From Parasedimentitalea psychrophila (lineage in GTDB: Bacteria > Pseudomonadota > Alphaproteobacteria > Rhodobacterales > Rhodobacteraceae): DNA of 64,000 bases. Shown here piece by piece: positions 35,763 to 46,420 of this stretch; the stretch's first letter is position 1, and each line of letters begins with the position of its first letter. Under the pieces are notes generated by a model. It made no database searches, was not told the origin of the DNA, and saw only the letters and a program-made list of their open reading frames with translations. Location: the NCBI RefSeq assembly GCF_030285785.1, contig NZ_CP127247.1:4239501-4303500 (forward strand), in the 5' to 3' direction. Both the position numbers and the translations under genes were made by a program.

Positions 35763-38038
35763 GTCAGACCTGCCTTCATTGTAGTCCTGTTGGATTGCGC
35801 AACATACGCCGCGGCTGGCAACCGGATCACCGCCATAGCGCCCCGGTGTTGCTGACCGTCGAACAGTGGGGCGTCCTCTAACACAAGGCTACCTCCATGT
35901 TCTTCAATAATTTTCTTCACAATCGGCAATCCTAGCCCGGTGCCTTCATTGCGTGTTGTGACATAGGGTTCAAACAGCCGCGCCCGATCTTCCGGCAGAC
36001 CGATCCCATTGTCAGCGATGGTGATTAGATAGCTGTTGTCGCGCTCGCTCAGGCTCACCCGGATCTGCGGATCGACTACCACTTGCCCGGTCTTTTTCTG
36101 CCGCGTTTCAATGGCCTCTCCGGCATTCTTGATAAGATTGGTCAGCGCCTGGCTAATCATCGTCGCATCCACTTCGGTTAAACAGGGTCCCTGTGGTAAA
36201 TCCGTTGAAAACTGGATGCCGGGCTGACCGGATTGCTGAAGCAACACAGCATCTGAGACCAATTTGCTCAGGTCTTCCTCGCGTCGGTCCGGCTCAGGCA
36301 TCCGTGCAAATTTTGAGAACTCATCAACAATACGTCGCAAGTCGTTGGTCTGGCGAATGATAACATCTGTCATAGCCTCCAGCTGGTCACTGTTTTTCTC
36401 GCCCAATTGCGGGGCGAATTTGCGCTTGATCCGCTCGGCGCTCAATTGGATAGGTGTCAGTGGATTTTTGATCTCATGCGCAATACGCCGCGCCACGTCA
36501 CCCCAGGCAGCCATTCTCTGGGCACTCACCAGATCGGTCACATCCTCAAATGCCACCACATAGCCTTCCAGCTCGCCGCTTTCCGACAGTCGTGGTGACA
36601 TCCTGACCAACAGATTTTCCAACCGCCCCTGTCGGGTCACTTTGACTTCACCCTGCACCCCTTCGCCGCCCGCAGCAGTCAGGTCGGTAAACAGCGGCCC
36701 AAATTCCGGAACCGACACCGACAATGCCAAAGACTGCTGATCTTCGCGCCAGCCCAGCAACCGTTCAGCCGATTTGTTGACAAAAGTCACCCGCCCCTGG
36801 TCGTCCAGGCCTACCACCCCAGAGGTCACCGAGGACAAAACCGAGTCAAACAAACGCCGTCGGCCCTCGATATGGCGGGTGTTTTCCAGCAGCGCTTCTC
36901 TCTGCACCTGAAGATCTCGCGTCATATGGTTGAAATAGCGTCCTAAATCAGCAATCTCATCATCGGTATCTTCTTCGAGAACCTGAACGTTCAGATCACC
37001 GCCGCCAACCCGCTTGGCCGCCACCGTCAAGCGACCGACCGGCCGTGAGAGCCGTTCGGCAAACCACATGCCCAGCCACATCGCGGCCAAGATCAGGATC
37101 ATTGCAAAACCAAGATATAAGAGGCCAAATTCGAACAGCACCCGTCCCCGCTCATTCTCCAACTGCTGATAAAGATGCGCTGTTTGCTTGGTCTCATCCA
37201 GCAGGTTCAAAAGCTCGCCATCGACATTGCGGCTGACATATAGATAACGATCGATATAGGCATCCAACCGAACTAGGGCGCGGAATTCGTTATTGTCCCA
37301 GTCCTGCAAAATGGTCAGGCCATCAATCGATGCATTGCTGATATCATCGCCACCGGGTCGTTCGAAATCAAACTCATAGGACCGCTCACCGCGAATTCGG
37401 ATCTCGCCGTCGCCGTCAATAACATAAGCCTCACGCAGACCCCGCTGAATTTGCAGCTGCCCCTGTGTCAGAACCTGCCGAAGTTCGGCATCATTTATAA
37501 AGAAGCTGCGGGAGCGGCTTTGATCCAAAAAACGGGCCAAGGCGATGGCATCTTCGGACAGATCCCGGCGCTGTTGGCTTTCATAGGCCTCTGCCGCCGC
37601 CAGTGAGCTGCCAACAACCTGCCGGACCCGTTCCGAAAACCAGCCCTCAAGCCCGACGTTCACTGTCAGCCCGGCAAAGACCGCCACGGTTACCGTCGGC
37701 ACCAATGCCAGAAAGGTAAACGCCCCGATCAACCGCAAATGCAGGCGGGATCCCGCCGACTTTATCCGCCGCGCGGCCACCAATCGTCCCAGTTGCGCCA
37801 ACACAAGGGCTGCAATTGTCAGCACATAGACCAAATCGGCCAATAGGATCAGTCGCAATACCGGCGAGGAAGCGCTCCAGCCAAAAGGCCCCAGCACCAT
37901 AAATGTAACAACGGCCAGCAGCGGCCCCAGCACCACAATTCCAAGCGTGCCCATATTGCGGGCCTGCCTGGTTCTGCGCCACCGGTCCAAGCCCGCAAGG
38001 GGCCCATATGCCGAATGGATATGTGACCTCTGTGCCAC
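35759..38038 (-). CDS. ntrY: sensor histidine kinase NtrY
   Basis: 759 residues. N-terminal block with three membrane helices (about 31-125), an extracytoplasmic loop, a further helix near 310, then HAMP, PAS and histidine kinase domains. The phospho-acceptor His is in [12 protein letters not shown] and the ATP-binding G boxes are DNGIGLP and GTGLGLPIV. It phosphorylates NtrX. Starts with GTG at 38038 preceded by GAGGGCAG; an ATG 28 codons later would also precede the first helix. Confidence 0.94.
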   Translation of the reverse strand: MAQRSHIHSAYGPLAGLDRWRRTRQARNMGTLGIVVLGPLLAVVTFMVLGPFGWSASSPVLRLILLADLVYVLTIAALVLAQLGRLVAARRIKSAGSRLHLRLIGAFTFLALVPTVTVAVFAGLTVNVGLEGWFSERVRQVVGSSLAAAEAYESQQRRDLSEDAIALARFLDQSRSRSFFINDAELRQVLTQGQLQIQRGLREAYVIDGDGEIRIRGERSYEFDFERPGGDDISNASIDGLTILQDWDNNEFRALVRLDAYIDRYLYVSRNVDGELLNLLDETKQTAHLYQQLENERGRVLFEFGLLYLGFAMILILAAMWLGMWFAERLSRPVGRLTVAAKRVGGGDLNVQVLEEDTDDEIADLGRYFNHMTRDLQVQREALLENTRHIEGRRRLFDSVLSSVTSGVVGLDDQGRVTFVNKSAERLLGWREDQQSLALSVSVPEFGPLFTDLTAAGGEGVQGEVKVTRQGRLENLLVRMSPRLSESGELEGYVVAFEDVTDLVSAQRMAAWGDVARRIAHEIKNPLTPIQLSAERIKRKFAPQLGEKNSDQLEAMTDVIIRQTNDLRRIVDEFSKFARMPEPDRREEDLSKLVSDAVLLQQSGQPGIQFSTDLPQGPCLTEVDATMISQALTNLIKNAGEAIETRQKKTGQVVVDPQIRVSLSERDNSYLITIADNGIGLPEDRARLFEPYVTTRNEGTGLGLPIVKKIIEEHGGSLVLEDAPLFDGQQHRGAMAVIRLPAAAYVAQSNRTTMKAGLT

Positions 38039-38138
38039 GTGCTGCCCTCATCCTGATGTATGATCCAACGGGTCAACCGCCGCATATCGTGGTCACCCAC
38101 CAGCTGAACCGCCGGATTACCACGCTCATGTGGCGATA

Positions 38139-39506
38139 TTACATCAGTTTGCGGCGGCGTGTCACCTGAATATCAAGATCGGTAATCTTTTTCCGCAGTG
38201 TATTCCGGTTGATCCCCAATAAGTCGGCGCATTTTGCCTGATTTCCGCCGGTGGCCAGCAACGAAATTTCGATCAATGGCATTTCCACCTCGCGCAGCAG
38301 ACGGGTGTACAGCCCCGGTGGCGGCAGGATGTCGCCGTGCAGATCGAAATAGCGTTGCAGATGCCGGGCGACGGTTTCCGACAGCTTTTCTTCGCCCACC
38401 CCTCCCAGCGCCGGATCTACCTGTGGCTGCGGCCCTAGCACCGCCGCGACTTCGGTCTTGGTAATTTCCTCGCTGCGCGCGGTCAGGCTAAGACGGCGGA
38501 TGACATTTTCCAGATGCCGGACATTTCCGGGCCAGGAATAATGCCGCAGCATCTCGCGGCTGCCGTCGCTCAAATAGCGATGAGGCGCGCCATCGTTTTC
38601 CGTGTTGATCAGGAAATGCTCTGCCAACAGGTTGATGTCCTCGACGCGTTGCCGCAGCGACGGAACCTGCAACCCGGTGCCGCAAATCCGGTAATAGAGG
38701 TCCGGCCTAAGCGTTCCGATGTCCATTGCCGCGGTCAGATCCTGCTGGCTGGTGGCGATAAACCGAGGGCTGAATTCACCCGGAGAATCCATCATATGAA
38801 CCAGCCTGGCCTGTGCCTGCTCCGAAAGATCCAGCAACTCGTCGATCAACAGGGTGCCATTCTTGACTTTGGCCAGCAGTCGAACCGGCCCATCCACCTC
38901 CTCGAAATCCGAAGAGGTCGCACAGACAAACGGCCGTGCCCGGCGATCCGAGAAATCGTGAATTGCCCGGGATATCAATGTTTTACCAGTGCCGCTTTCA
39001 CCGGTTATCAGCAATGGAAGATCGGTATTCATCACCCGTGCGATCAGTTTATACAGATTTTGCATCACTTCGGTGCGCCCCACCAAAGGTAAATCATCCG
39101 GTCGCTCAAGTGGTTCCATCCGTGCCGAGGTGCCGCCAATTTCCTTCTGCGCAAGCGCCTTGGCCGTGCGCTTCATCAGGTCGGGCAAATCAAAAGGTTT
39201 GGGCAGATAATCATAGGCATTTGCCTCAGCCGCCTTGATGGCGGTCATGATTGTGTTCTGGGCAGATATCACGATGACCGGCAGGCCCGGGCGGTCCTTT
39301 GCGATTTTTGGTAGCATTTCCAACCCATTGCCGTCGGGCATCACCACGTCCGAGATGACAACATCGCCCTTGCCCTCAGCGACCCAGCGCATCAAAGTGG
39401 TCAGCGACGATGTTGCGTGTACCTTGCACCCGGCGCGGGTCAGCGCCTGTGTCAAGACGGTGCGAATGGTGCGATCGTCGTCAGCGACGAGGACAGTGCC
39501 GTCCAT
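38139..39506 (-). CDS. ntrC: nitrogen regulator NtrC (sigma-54-independent type)
   Basis: 455 residues: receiver domain with Asp53, AAA+ domain with Walker A GESGTGKT at 169-176, Fis-type DNA-binding end ([16 protein letters not shown]). Between Walker A and the Walker B (LLIDEL) the usual ELFG...GAFTGA stretch is missing and replaced by a short unrelated segment (about 196-216). Rhodobacter capsulatus NtrC also lacks this loop and activates the housekeeping sigma-70 polymerase, so the same is expected here. It starts 5 bases after the ntrB stop. Confidence 0.94.
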   Translation of the reverse strand: MDGTVLVADDDRTIRTVLTQALTRAGCKVHATSSLTTLMRWVAEGKGDVVISDVVMPDGNGLEMLPKIAKDRPGLPVIVISAQNTIMTAIKAAEANAYDYLPKPFDLPDLMKRTAKALAQKEIGGTSARMEPLERPDDLPLVGRTEVMQNLYKLIARVMNTDLPLLITGESGTGKTLISRAIHDFSDRRARPFVCATSSDFEEVDGPVRLLAKVKNGTLLIDELLDLSEQAQARLVHMMDSPGEFSPRFIATSQQDLTAAMDIGTLRPDLYYRICGTGLQVPSLRQRVEDINLLAEHFLINTENDGAPHRYLSDGSREMLRHYSWPGNVRHLENVIRRLSLTARSEEITKTEVAAVLGPQPQVDPALGGVGEEKLSETVARHLQRYFDLHGDILPPPGLYTRLLREVEMPLIEISLLATGGNQAKCADLLGINRNTLRKKITDLDIQVTRRRKLM

Positions 39507-39511
39507 GATGT

Positions 39512-40588
39512 CTAAACTCCTTTAGTCTTGATCTGTTGTGGCACCCGCGACAGGGACAAACGGAACACAGTCCGCCCTGGGGTCGAATTCACCGAGATCC
39601 AGCCATTGTGGTCTGAGATGATTTTGCTGACCAGCGCCAGGCCCAGGCCGGTGCCGTTTTCCCGCCCGGATACAAAGGGATCAAAAATATCGTCCTGAAT
39701 TGCCGACGGCAGTCCGGGACCATCGTCAATGATTTCAATCTGCAATGGCAGGGTCTTGCCGCTACCGTCGCTGCGGCGCAATCGAAACGAATGCTCATAG
39801 AACGTTCGGAGGGTGATTGTTCCATGTGCCACCGCCGCTTCCGAGGCATTCTTTAGCAGGTTCAGCACCACTTGCAGCAATTGGTCAGCGTCCCCCCAGG
39901 CCATCGGCAGCGAGGGATCATAGTCCTCATTGATGGTCATATGGGCACCGAATCCCAGGCTGGCCGAGCGCCGCGCGCGGTCCAGAACATCATGCAGATT
40001 GACCGGGTGAAAATCTGGCTCCGACAGGTTACCGAACTGCTCCACCTGCTCCAGCAGCTTTACGATACGGCGGCATTCTCCGACGATTAAATCGGTTAAT
40101 TCAATGTCTTCCGATGGTAGGCTCATGCTTAGCAATTGGGCTGCGCCGGTAATTCCAGCCAGCGGGTTTTTGATTTCATGGGCCAGCATTTCTGCCATGC
40201 CAATGGCCGATTGTGCGGCGGATTTGGCAGACTGGGTGCGGGTCATTCGCCCGGCAAGCTCCCGCGGCGACAGCATCAACAGCATCTGCCCCGGATGACC
40301 CGCCACAGGCGCCACCTGGACGCCACATTGCAACGGAGCCCGATGACCCGACCCGACATCAATGTCGTTGACAAACAAGGCGGTATCATCCCGTCGCGCC
40401 CGTGCAAAGGCCCCCTCAATCGGTGCGTCAATTGCCAATTGGTCCCAAATCGGCTGGCCCAGAACTGACTTGCGCGAGGCATTCAAAAACCCCTCTGCCG
40501 CCGCATTCACATCGACAATCCGGTCCTCCGCATCAATCAGAAACGCCGGCACCGGCAGCGAGGCCCAGAGCTCAGCGCCCGATATCAT
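39512..40588 (-). CDS. ntrB: nitrogen sensor histidine kinase NtrB
   Basis: 358 residues without membrane segments: N-terminal PAS domain (about 8-110), then histidine kinase with His137 in [14 protein letters not shown] and the N, G1 and G2 boxes ([25 protein letters not shown]). It controls NtrC phosphorylation in response to PII. The ATG at 40588 overlaps the dusB stop as ATGA, which rules out the longer upstream frame. Confidence 0.95.
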   Translation of the reverse strand: MISGAELWASLPVPAFLIDAEDRIVDVNAAAEGFLNASRKSVLGQPIWDQLAIDAPIEGAFARARRDDTALFVNDIDVGSGHRAPLQCGVQVAPVAGHPGQMLLMLSPRELAGRMTRTQSAKSAAQSAIGMAEMLAHEIKNPLAGITGAAQLLSMSLPSEDIELTDLIVGECRRIVKLLEQVEQFGNLSEPDFHPVNLHDVLDRARRSASLGFGAHMTINEDYDPSLPMAWGDADQLLQVVLNLLKNASEAAVAHGTITLRTFYEHSFRLRRSDGSGKTLPLQIEIIDDGPGLPSAIQDDIFDPFVSGRENGTGLGLALVSKIISDHNGWISVNSTPGRTVFRLSLSRVPQQIKTKGV

Positions 40589-41571
40589 GCTGCCACCCCA
40601 TGATCGGTTTTCGCCAATGCATCCACCAGCAGCCGCAGGACCATATCCGGGTTTTTCTCGGTCAATACGGCGCGGCGCGCAGCGGGTTCGGTGCCCACAA
40701 CATCCATGTACCACCCCAGATGCTTTCGCGCCACGCGCAGCCCAAGCTGCCCCTCATAAAAGCTCAGAATCGCACTGTAATGCGTTGAAACCATTTCGAT
40801 TAACGCGCTCCCACAAGGCACCACAGGGGCCTGCGCCCCCCAAAGATCATGGGCCACCTGAGCCAGCAGCCAGGGTTTGCCCTGGGCGCCGCGGCCAATC
40901 ATCACGCCATCGGCGCCAGACTGTTTCAGCGCCGCGCCCGCCGTGGTGGTATCAATGATATCGCCATTGGCCAGCACCGGTATGGACACCGCCTCTTTTA
41001 CCGCGCGGATCGCCGCCCAATTGGCCGAGCCTTTATAGAACTGGCAGCGGGTTCGCCCATGGATGGTCACCATCCCAATGCCGACATCCTGGGCCCGGCA
41101 GGCTAGACTGGCTGCGTTCAAATTGCTGTCGTCCCAGCCAAGCCGGGTTTTCAGTGTCACCGGGATGTCGACAGCGGCCACCACCGCTTCCATCAACGTC
41201 AGCGCATGGTCTGGCGTTTTCATCAAGGCCGAGCCGGAATAGCCGTTCACCACTCTTTTCGCCGGACAGCCCATGTTGATGTCAATGATCCTGGCGCCGC
41301 GATCGGCCACCTGACGCGCCGCCTCAGCCATCCAATAGGCCTCCCGGCCCGCCAACTGAACCGCCGTATTCTCCACATCCGCACTCAACTCAGCGCGTTC
41401 GCGAACGCCTGGTTTGGCCTGCACCATCTCTTGGCTGGCGACCATTTCACTGACCATCAGCCCAACCCCGAAGCTGCGAACCAGATCGCGAAATGGGCGG
41501 TCGGTGATTCCCGCCATCGGTGCCAAGGCGATTGGCGGCGTCATGGAGGTAGATCCGAGTACGAAGGTCAA
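40585..41571 (-). CDS. dusB: tRNA-dihydrouridine synthase B (nifR3)
   Basis: 328-residue flavoenzyme that reduces uridine in the tRNA D loop. [12 protein letters not shown] near the N terminus, catalytic Cys102 in NMGCPAKRV, and the IHGRTR and GRGAQGKPW motifs are present. First gene of the nifR3-ntrB-ntrC operon known from Rhodobacter. Start: TTG at 41571 has AAGGA before it and includes the residues that usually precede the core; the ATG at 41544 is the alternative. Confidence 0.94.
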   Translation of the reverse strand: MTFVLGSTSMTPPIALAPMAGITDRPFRDLVRSFGVGLMVSEMVASQEMVQAKPGVRERAELSADVENTAVQLAGREAYWMAEAARQVADRGARIIDINMGCPAKRVVNGYSGSALMKTPDHALTLMEAVVAAVDIPVTLKTRLGWDDSNLNAASLACRAQDVGIGMVTIHGRTRCQFYKGSANWAAIRAVKEAVSIPVLANGDIIDTTTAGAALKQSGADGVMIGRGAQGKPWLLAQVAHDLWGAQAPVVPCGSALIEMVSTHYSAILSFYEGQLGLRVARKHLGWYMDVVGTEPAARRAVLTEKNPDMVLRLLVDALAKTDHGVAA

Positions 41572-41751
41572 ATGCCTAATCCTTGTGCGTATGAAGCGGT
41601 ATTAACCGACAAAGTGGGTATGCTACAATCATTCCAGGCCAATCAAGGTGGTGAGGCGCGGTAGATGCCCAAATTTTAGGCAAAAATTTGCGAATGATTG
41701 CCTCGGCGCCCTTCACCCCATAGGTAGTTGCCAACCAGCGGAGAGATTTTC

Positions 41752-42408
41752 ATGACCACAGCAGCCCTCATCGTCGCCGCCGGACGGGGTCTTCGGGCGG
41801 GCGCAGGTCAGGCCAAACAATGGCGGCCGCTCAAAGGGCAACGCGTGGTGGATTGGACCCTGAGCACTTTCAGGCAGTCCAATGTGGATCACATTGTGCT
41901 GGTGCTGCCTTTGGGCGATGATGACATCTGGCGCTCCTTTGCTTTGATCCCGGGGTTGATCCTCGTTACCGGCGGGCAGGACCGCGCCGGATCGGTTCTG
42001 AACGGGCTAGAGGCGCTGAAAAATTACAATGTCAGCAAGGTTCTGATCCATGATGTGGCCCGCCCCTGTATCAGCCTGCACCTGATTGAGCGCATCATTG
42101 CAGCGCTGGAACACGCCCCGGCGGCGGCGCCGGCAGTTGCAGTGACCGATGCCCTGTGGACCGGCGCTGACGGGCGGGTCACCGGCACCCGCGACCGGAC
42201 CGGGTTATTCGCCGCCCAAACGCCGCAAGGCTTTCACTATGGCGCAATTCTTGCCGCGCATCTGGCGCATCCCGGAGGCGCCGCCGATGACGTCGAGGTC
42301 GCCCGTGCTGCGGGGCTTGACGTGGCTATCATTCCGGGCGACCCAGACAATATAAAGATCACCACAGCGGGCGATTTCGCCAGGGCTGAGCGAATTTTGG
42401 GGATGTAA
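41752..42408 (+). CDS. ispD: 2-C-methyl-D-erythritol 4-phosphate cytidylyltransferase
   Basis: 218 residues. Transfers CMP to methylerythritol phosphate in the non-mevalonate isoprenoid pathway. The CTP-binding loop [16 protein letters not shown] is at the N terminus, followed by HDVARP and TPQGFHY. Ribosome site GGAGAG seven bases before the ATG. The TAA at 42406-42408 is immediately followed, in the same frame, by the ATG of ispF: many alphaproteobacteria have one fused IspDF protein, and here only this stop separates the halves. Confidence 0.95.
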   Translation: MTTAALIVAAGRGLRAGAGQAKQWRPLKGQRVVDWTLSTFRQSNVDHIVLVLPLGDDDIWRSFALIPGLILVTGGQDRAGSVLNGLEALKNYNVSKVLIHDVARPCISLHLIERIIAALEHAPAAAPAVAVTDALWTGADGRVTGTRDRTGLFAAQTPQGFHYGAILAAHLAHPGGAADDVEVARAAGLDVAIIPGDPDNIKITTAGDFARAERILGM

Positions 42409-42888
42409 ATGGATATCAGACTGGGAAACGGCTACGATGTGCACCGGTTCGGCGCCGGCGACCAGGTCACCTTATGCGGGGTGGAAATCCCTCATAACAG
42501 GGGGTTACAGGGCCACTCTGATGCGGATGTCGGGATGCACGCGATCACGGATGCCTTATACGGTGCCGTGGCGCGCGGTGACATCGGCCAACACTTCCCC
42601 CCCTCGGACCCACAGTGGAAAGGTGCCGCAAGCGAGATCTTCTTGCGCCATGCCGTTGAGCTGACCCGCGATCTGGGATTTACCATCTCCAATGTCGACT
42701 GCACATTGGTTTGCGAATTTCCCAAAATTGGTCCCCATTGTGAGCAAATGCGGGCAGAGCTGGCGCGCATCCTGGCGATCCAGATCGACCGTGTCTCGGT
42801 TAAGGCCACAACCTCAGAAAAACTTGGCTTCACAGGCCGCAGCGAAGGCATCGCCGCATTGGCTACTGCCGCATTGGTGAAGATATGA
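42409..42888 (+). CDS. ispF: 2-C-methyl-D-erythritol 2,4-cyclodiphosphate synthase
   Basis: 159 residues, normal length. Metal-binding Asp and His in GYDVHRFG and [16 protein letters not shown]-terminal [16 protein letters not shown]. Starts directly after the ispD stop with no separate ribosome site, so translation depends on re-initiation. Its TGA overlaps the pgpA start. Confidence 0.96.
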   Translation: MDIRLGNGYDVHRFGAGDQVTLCGVEIPHNRGLQGHSDADVGMHAITDALYGAVARGDIGQHFPPSDPQWKGAASEIFLRHAVELTRDLGFTISNVDCTLVCEFPKIGPHCEQMRAELARILAIQIDRVSVKATTSEKLGFTGRSEGIAALATAALVKI

Positions 42889-43397
42889 ACAGACTAGCAC
42901 AATTAACAGCCACTGTTGGTGGCATCGGCTACCTGCGCCCTGCCCCCGGAACTTGGGGATCTTTGGCCGCTCTGCCCTTGGCCTGGGGCTTTCACACATT
43001 GGGTGGGATGCCGCTTTTGGCGCTGGCGGTTGTCGGCACCTTTGTCAAAGGTATCTGGGCCACCAAAGAGATGACCGAGGGGTCCGAGGACCACGATCCC
43101 TCGGAAATTGTCATTGATGAAGTGGCGGGCCAGTTCATTGCGCTGCTGCCTCTCAGCTATGCCTCCTGGATGCATGGCATTGATATTCTTGCCATGTGGC
43201 CCGGTTGGATCGCGGCCTTTGCGCTGTTTCGCCTGTTCGACATCACCAAGCCAGGGCCGATCGGACGCGCCGATCGCCGCGGTGACGCGCTGGGGGTGAT
43301 GCTGGATGATGTGATTGCCGGCCTGTTTGCCGCCATTGGCGTGGTGCTTTTGGCAGGTTTTTGGCACGGTCTCCTGCAGCCGATGTTTGGGCTATGA
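42885..43397 (+). CDS. pgpA: phosphatidylglycerophosphatase A
   Basis: 170-residue membrane enzyme that dephosphorylates phosphatidylglycerol phosphate. Typical [15 protein letters not shown] near the N terminus, the acidic [10 protein letters not shown] motif and DDVIAGLFA near the C terminus; about four hydrophobic segments. ATGA overlaps at both ends, with ispF and with pncC. Confidence 0.94.
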   Translation: MNRLAQLTATVGGIGYLRPAPGTWGSLAALPLAWGFHTLGGMPLLALAVVGTFVKGIWATKEMTEGSEDHDPSEIVIDEVAGQFIALLPLSYASWMHGIDILAMWPGWIAAFALFRLFDITKPGPIGRADRRGDALGVMLDDVIAGLFAAIGVVLLAGFWHGLLQPMFGL

Positions 43398-43891
43398 CCC
43401 TGGACCTTCCGGAGTTCATCGCCACGGCGCAGTCTGCCGGGGTGACAATTGCCGTCGCTGAAAGCTGCACCGGCGGATTGCTGGCCGCCGCTTTGACAGA
43501 GAGTCCGGGGGCGTCTGCGGTGTTTGATCGCGGCTTTGTCACTTATTCCAACGCGGCCAAGGTTGAGATGCTCGGCGTGTCCGAGGCAAGCCTTTCCACC
43601 TACGGGGCCGTTAGTCAGCAGGTCGCTGAAGAAATGGCGCGCGGCGCCCTTGGCAAGTCCGGCGCCAATCTTGCGGTATCAATCACCGGAATTGCCGGCC
43701 CCGGAGGATCCGACCACAAACCCGAAGGCCGGGTTTGTTTTGGCCTTGCCATAGCCGGTCAACCGGACAGATCAGAAACGGTAGAGTTTGGCGCGCTTGG
43801 ACGCGAAAACCTGCGCAACGCTGCTCGGGATCATGCGCTGGATCTTTTGCAGCAGGCCGTCGTCTCCATTCGGCGCAATTTGCAAAAATAG
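43394..43891 (+). CDS. pncC: nicotinamide-nucleotide amidase (CinA C-terminal domain protein)
   Basis: 165 residues, the stand-alone CinA C-terminal domain. It deamidates nicotinamide mononucleotide so it can re-enter NAD synthesis. AESCTGGLLAAALT, YSNAAKVEMLGV and VSITGIAGPGG are the family motifs. Its start overlaps the pgpA stop (ATGA), making it the last gene of the ispD operon. No N-terminal competence-damage domain is present. Confidence 0.93.
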   Translation: MTLDLPEFIATAQSAGVTIAVAESCTGGLLAAALTESPGASAVFDRGFVTYSNAAKVEMLGVSEASLSTYGAVSQQVAEEMARGALGKSGANLAVSITGIAGPGGSDHKPEGRVCFGLAIAGQPDRSETVEFGALGRENLRNAARDHALDLLQQAVVSIRRNLQK

Positions 43892-44083
43892 CCTGACAAT
43901 CCACCTCGTTAGGCCAATCATCACCGATAAAATGCAGCACTCTCTGCATTACCTCAAAGATAGACGCAAAATTTGATGTGTGAACCCCATCAGATGCAAA
44001 GCCCTAAAAATGCAAAGCCACCGCCAACCTCGTCGCCTGCCGAACATTATCCTTGCGCAAAGCTCTGGCCCGGGATCAGCACC

Positions 44084-44527
44084 CTAGCCGTATAGCTCAC
44101 TGGCACGCCGTTCAAATGCTCTCACGATGCGTTGCATCGCCTCATTGAAAACAACGCCGATGATGCCCTGCAAAATCGCATTCTTGAACTCGAAATCGAC
44201 ATAGAACGAGACTTCGCAGCCGCCCTCTGCCGCTGCAAATGACCATGTTGAACTCAGATACCGGAACGGTCCATCCAGATACTCGGTAACGATTTTTTGA
44301 TCCTTCGGGTATAGTGTGACCCGGCTGCCAAATCGCTCGCGGAACACTTTGAAGGAAATCACCAAATCCGCCTCCATGATCACCGCGTCATCCCGTTGGC
44401 TGCTGCCGCGAATACGGGCCGCAGAACACCACGGCAGAAATTCTGGATAATGGGCGACGTCGGCCACCAGATCGTACATCTGTTGCGCGGTGAATGGCAG
44501 GTGACGTATTTCAGAATGTGACGGCAT
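44084..44527 (-). CDS. RatA/COQ10-type START-domain protein
   Basis: 147 residues of the polyketide cyclase/START fold: [16 protein letters not shown] near the N terminus and [23 protein letters not shown] near the C terminus. Databases name these RatA toxins after E. coli, but alphaproteobacterial and mitochondrial COQ10 relatives bind ubiquinone and support respiration; I favour the latter. Often adjacent to lipA; here hpt lies between. Confidence 0.87.
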   Translation of the reverse strand: MPSHSEIRHLPFTAQQMYDLVADVAHYPEFLPWCSAARIRGSSQRDDAVIMEADLVISFKVFRERFGSRVTLYPKDQKIVTEYLDGPFRYLSSTWSFAAAEGGCEVSFYVDFEFKNAILQGIIGVVFNEAMQRIVRAFERRASELYG

Positions 44528-44599
44528 AAGGTTTGGAGTTTCCTACTGTATTCATGGCGCGTATTGTCCTACAAAAGCGAAAAATTCAAGAGGTCAACT

Positions 44600-45148
44600 A
44601 TGTCACAGCGGCCATATGTCATTGATGTTATGATCAGTGCCAAAACCATCGCAGCCCGGATCGAGGATCTGTGCAGCGAAATCACTACTGAATTTGTCGG
44701 CACCGACAAACTGATTGTGGTCGGATTGCTGCGGGGATCTTTTGTATTCATCGCCGATCTGGTGCGGGAATTGGATCTACCGATCGAGGTTGATTTCCTC
44801 GAAGCCTCTTCTTACGGAGACGCCATGGAAAGCAGCCGTGAAGTTCGTATCCTCAAGGATTTACGCGGCGCCATTGAAGGCCGGGATGTGTTGGTTGTCG
44901 AGGATATCGTTGATACCGGCCACACATTGAACCATGTCACCAAATTGCTGCTTAGTCGCAGTCCGAAGCGGCTGAAATCAATTGCACTGCTGGACAAGCC
45001 AAGTCGGCGCGAAGTGGATTTCCGCTCGGATTGGATCGGATTTGAAATCCCGGACGAATTTGTTGTTGGCTACGGAATTGACTATGCGCAACGAAATCGA
45101 AATCTGCCATATATCGGAACCGTGCGCTTCACCGACGAGCCCGGTTAA
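44600..45148 (+). CDS. hpt: hypoxanthine phosphoribosyltransferase
   Basis: 182 residues. Salvages hypoxanthine (and guanine) with phosphoribosyl pyrophosphate. The PRPP-binding motif [13 protein letters not shown] and the catalytic loop SYGDAMESS are present, with the C-terminal [12 protein letters not shown]. The ATG at 44600 has AAGAGG before it; the longer frame from 44564 is unlikely. Confidence 0.95.
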   Translation: MSQRPYVIDVMISAKTIAARIEDLCSEITTEFVGTDKLIVVGLLRGSFVFIADLVRELDLPIEVDFLEASSYGDAMESSREVRILKDLRGAIEGRDVLVVEDIVDTGHTLNHVTKLLLSRSPKRLKSIALLDKPSRREVDFRSDWIGFEIPDEFVVGYGIDYAQRNRNLPYIGTVRFTDEPG

Positions 45149-45204
45149 CCCGGGATACGATCGCAAAATCAAACAGTCTCTTGCCTCACCTAGAGGCGCG
45201 GTTC

Positions 45205-45237
45205 GTCATGGCGCAGCGGCAAAAGCCGCGCCATGAC
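45205..45237. terminator. hairpin between convergent hpt and lipA
   Basis: Outer arms 45205-45211 and 45231-45237 (7 bp, extended by a C-G pair), inner stem 45216-45220 with 45225-45229 and an AAAA loop. No T run, but it is the only strong structure in the 97-base gap. Confidence 0.55.
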
Positions 45238-45245
45238 ATGGAGAC

Positions 45246-46199
45246 TCACACTTGACCGAGCTTCTTCTGGCGGGCGTCGCGCAAGCGGGAAAAATCATCG
45301 CCGGCGTGATATGATGACCGGGTCAATGGCGTCGAAGAAACCATAAGGAACCCCTTGCCAAAGGCCGCCTTCTCATAGGCAGCAAACTCCTCTGGGGTGA
45401 CAAACCGGTCCACAGCATGGTGTTTGGGTGTCGGCTGCAAATACTGGCCAATGGTCAGAAAATCGATATCCGCCATACGCATATCGTCCATCACCTGGCG
45501 CACCGATTGGGTGTTCTCGCCCAGTCCAACCATGATACCAGATTTGGTAAACATCGACGGATCCAACTCTTTGACCCGCTGCAAAAGACGAAGCGAATGG
45601 AAATAGCGGGCACCGGGGCGAACTTCGGGGTACAGGCCCGGCACGGTTTCCAGATTGTGATTGAACACATCCGGGCGTGCCTCGACCACCACTTCCAGCA
45701 CCGCAGGGTCACATTTGATGAAATCCGGCGTCAGAATCTCAATTGTGGTCTTTGGGCTGCGGTGGCGGATCGCCCGAATTGTCTGGGCAAAATGATCGGC
45801 CCCACCGTCGGTGATGTCATCGCGGTCCACCGAGGTGATCACCACGTGGTTCAGCCCCAGTTTCTCGACAGCATGCGCCACCCGGCCGGGTTCAAAGGCG
45901 TCCAGATCCTCGGGCGGTTTGCCTGTGGCAATATTACAGAAGGTGCAGGCACGGGTGCAGACCTCGCCCATGATCATCATGGTGGCATGTCCCTGAGACC
46001 AGCATTCGCCGACGTTCGGACAGCCGGCTTCTTCACATACCGTTACCAAGCCATTGTCACGCATGATTTTATGGGTTTCAGCATAGGCCTTGCCACCGGG
46101 TGCTCGCACCCGAATCCAGCTTGGCTTTTTGGGCTGGGCATTGTCCGGACGCCGGGCCTTTTCAGGATGACGCTGTTCGGGAATTTTAAGATCTCTCAC
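45246..46199 (-). CDS. lipA: lipoyl synthase
   Basis: 317-residue radical SAM enzyme that inserts two sulfurs into protein-bound octanoate. Both clusters are visible: the auxiliary [12 protein letters not shown] and the radical [11 protein letters not shown], plus the C-terminal RSSYHAG serine ligand. Start: GTG at 46199 has AAAGGAC 6 bases before it and gives [14 protein letters not shown], the usual N terminus; an earlier GTG at 46241 has no such site. Confidence 0.96.
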   Translation of the reverse strand: MRDLKIPEQRHPEKARRPDNAQPKKPSWIRVRAPGGKAYAETHKIMRDNGLVTVCEEAGCPNVGECWSQGHATMMIMGEVCTRACTFCNIATGKPPEDLDAFEPGRVAHAVEKLGLNHVVITSVDRDDITDGGADHFAQTIRAIRHRSPKTTIEILTPDFIKCDPAVLEVVVEARPDVFNHNLETVPGLYPEVRPGARYFHSLRLLQRVKELDPSMFTKSGIMVGLGENTQSVRQVMDDMRMADIDFLTIGQYLQPTPKHHAVDRFVTPEEFAAYEKAAFGKGFLMVSSTPLTRSSYHAGDDFSRLRDARQKKLGQV

Positions 46200-46361
46200 G
46201 CGGATGTCCTTTGTGGCAACTGTCTTGACCGTTTCTAGCACAGATCAATGGCATCGAAATGATCCAGAATGCAATGCTGTATTGTGCCGCACACATGCCG
46301 ACAAATGTGAAATTCTCACCAAGGCTTGTTGATCACAGCCAGACTCTTTTATTGCGGCGAC

Positions 46362-46378
46362 TTTAGAATCATTTTAAG
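46362..46378. promoter_or_regulatory. iron-control-element-like palindrome upstream of the peroxiredoxin
   Basis: TTTAGAAT-C-ATTTTAAG, an imperfect 8+1+8 palindrome that resembles the Irr/ICE type (TTTAGAA ... TTCTAAA), 42 bases before the ATG. Assignment to Irr is tentative. Confidence 0.3.
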
Positions 46379-46420
46379 TCTCGCGCCGGAACCATTCTCA
46401 AGAAATCAGGAAACCTGCAA

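Noticed and set aside
30748-41571. Whether the ntr-trk-hfq block is a mobile or acquired island
   Set aside because: Gene order is the conserved alphaproteobacterial core and base composition does not differ visibly from the surroundings.
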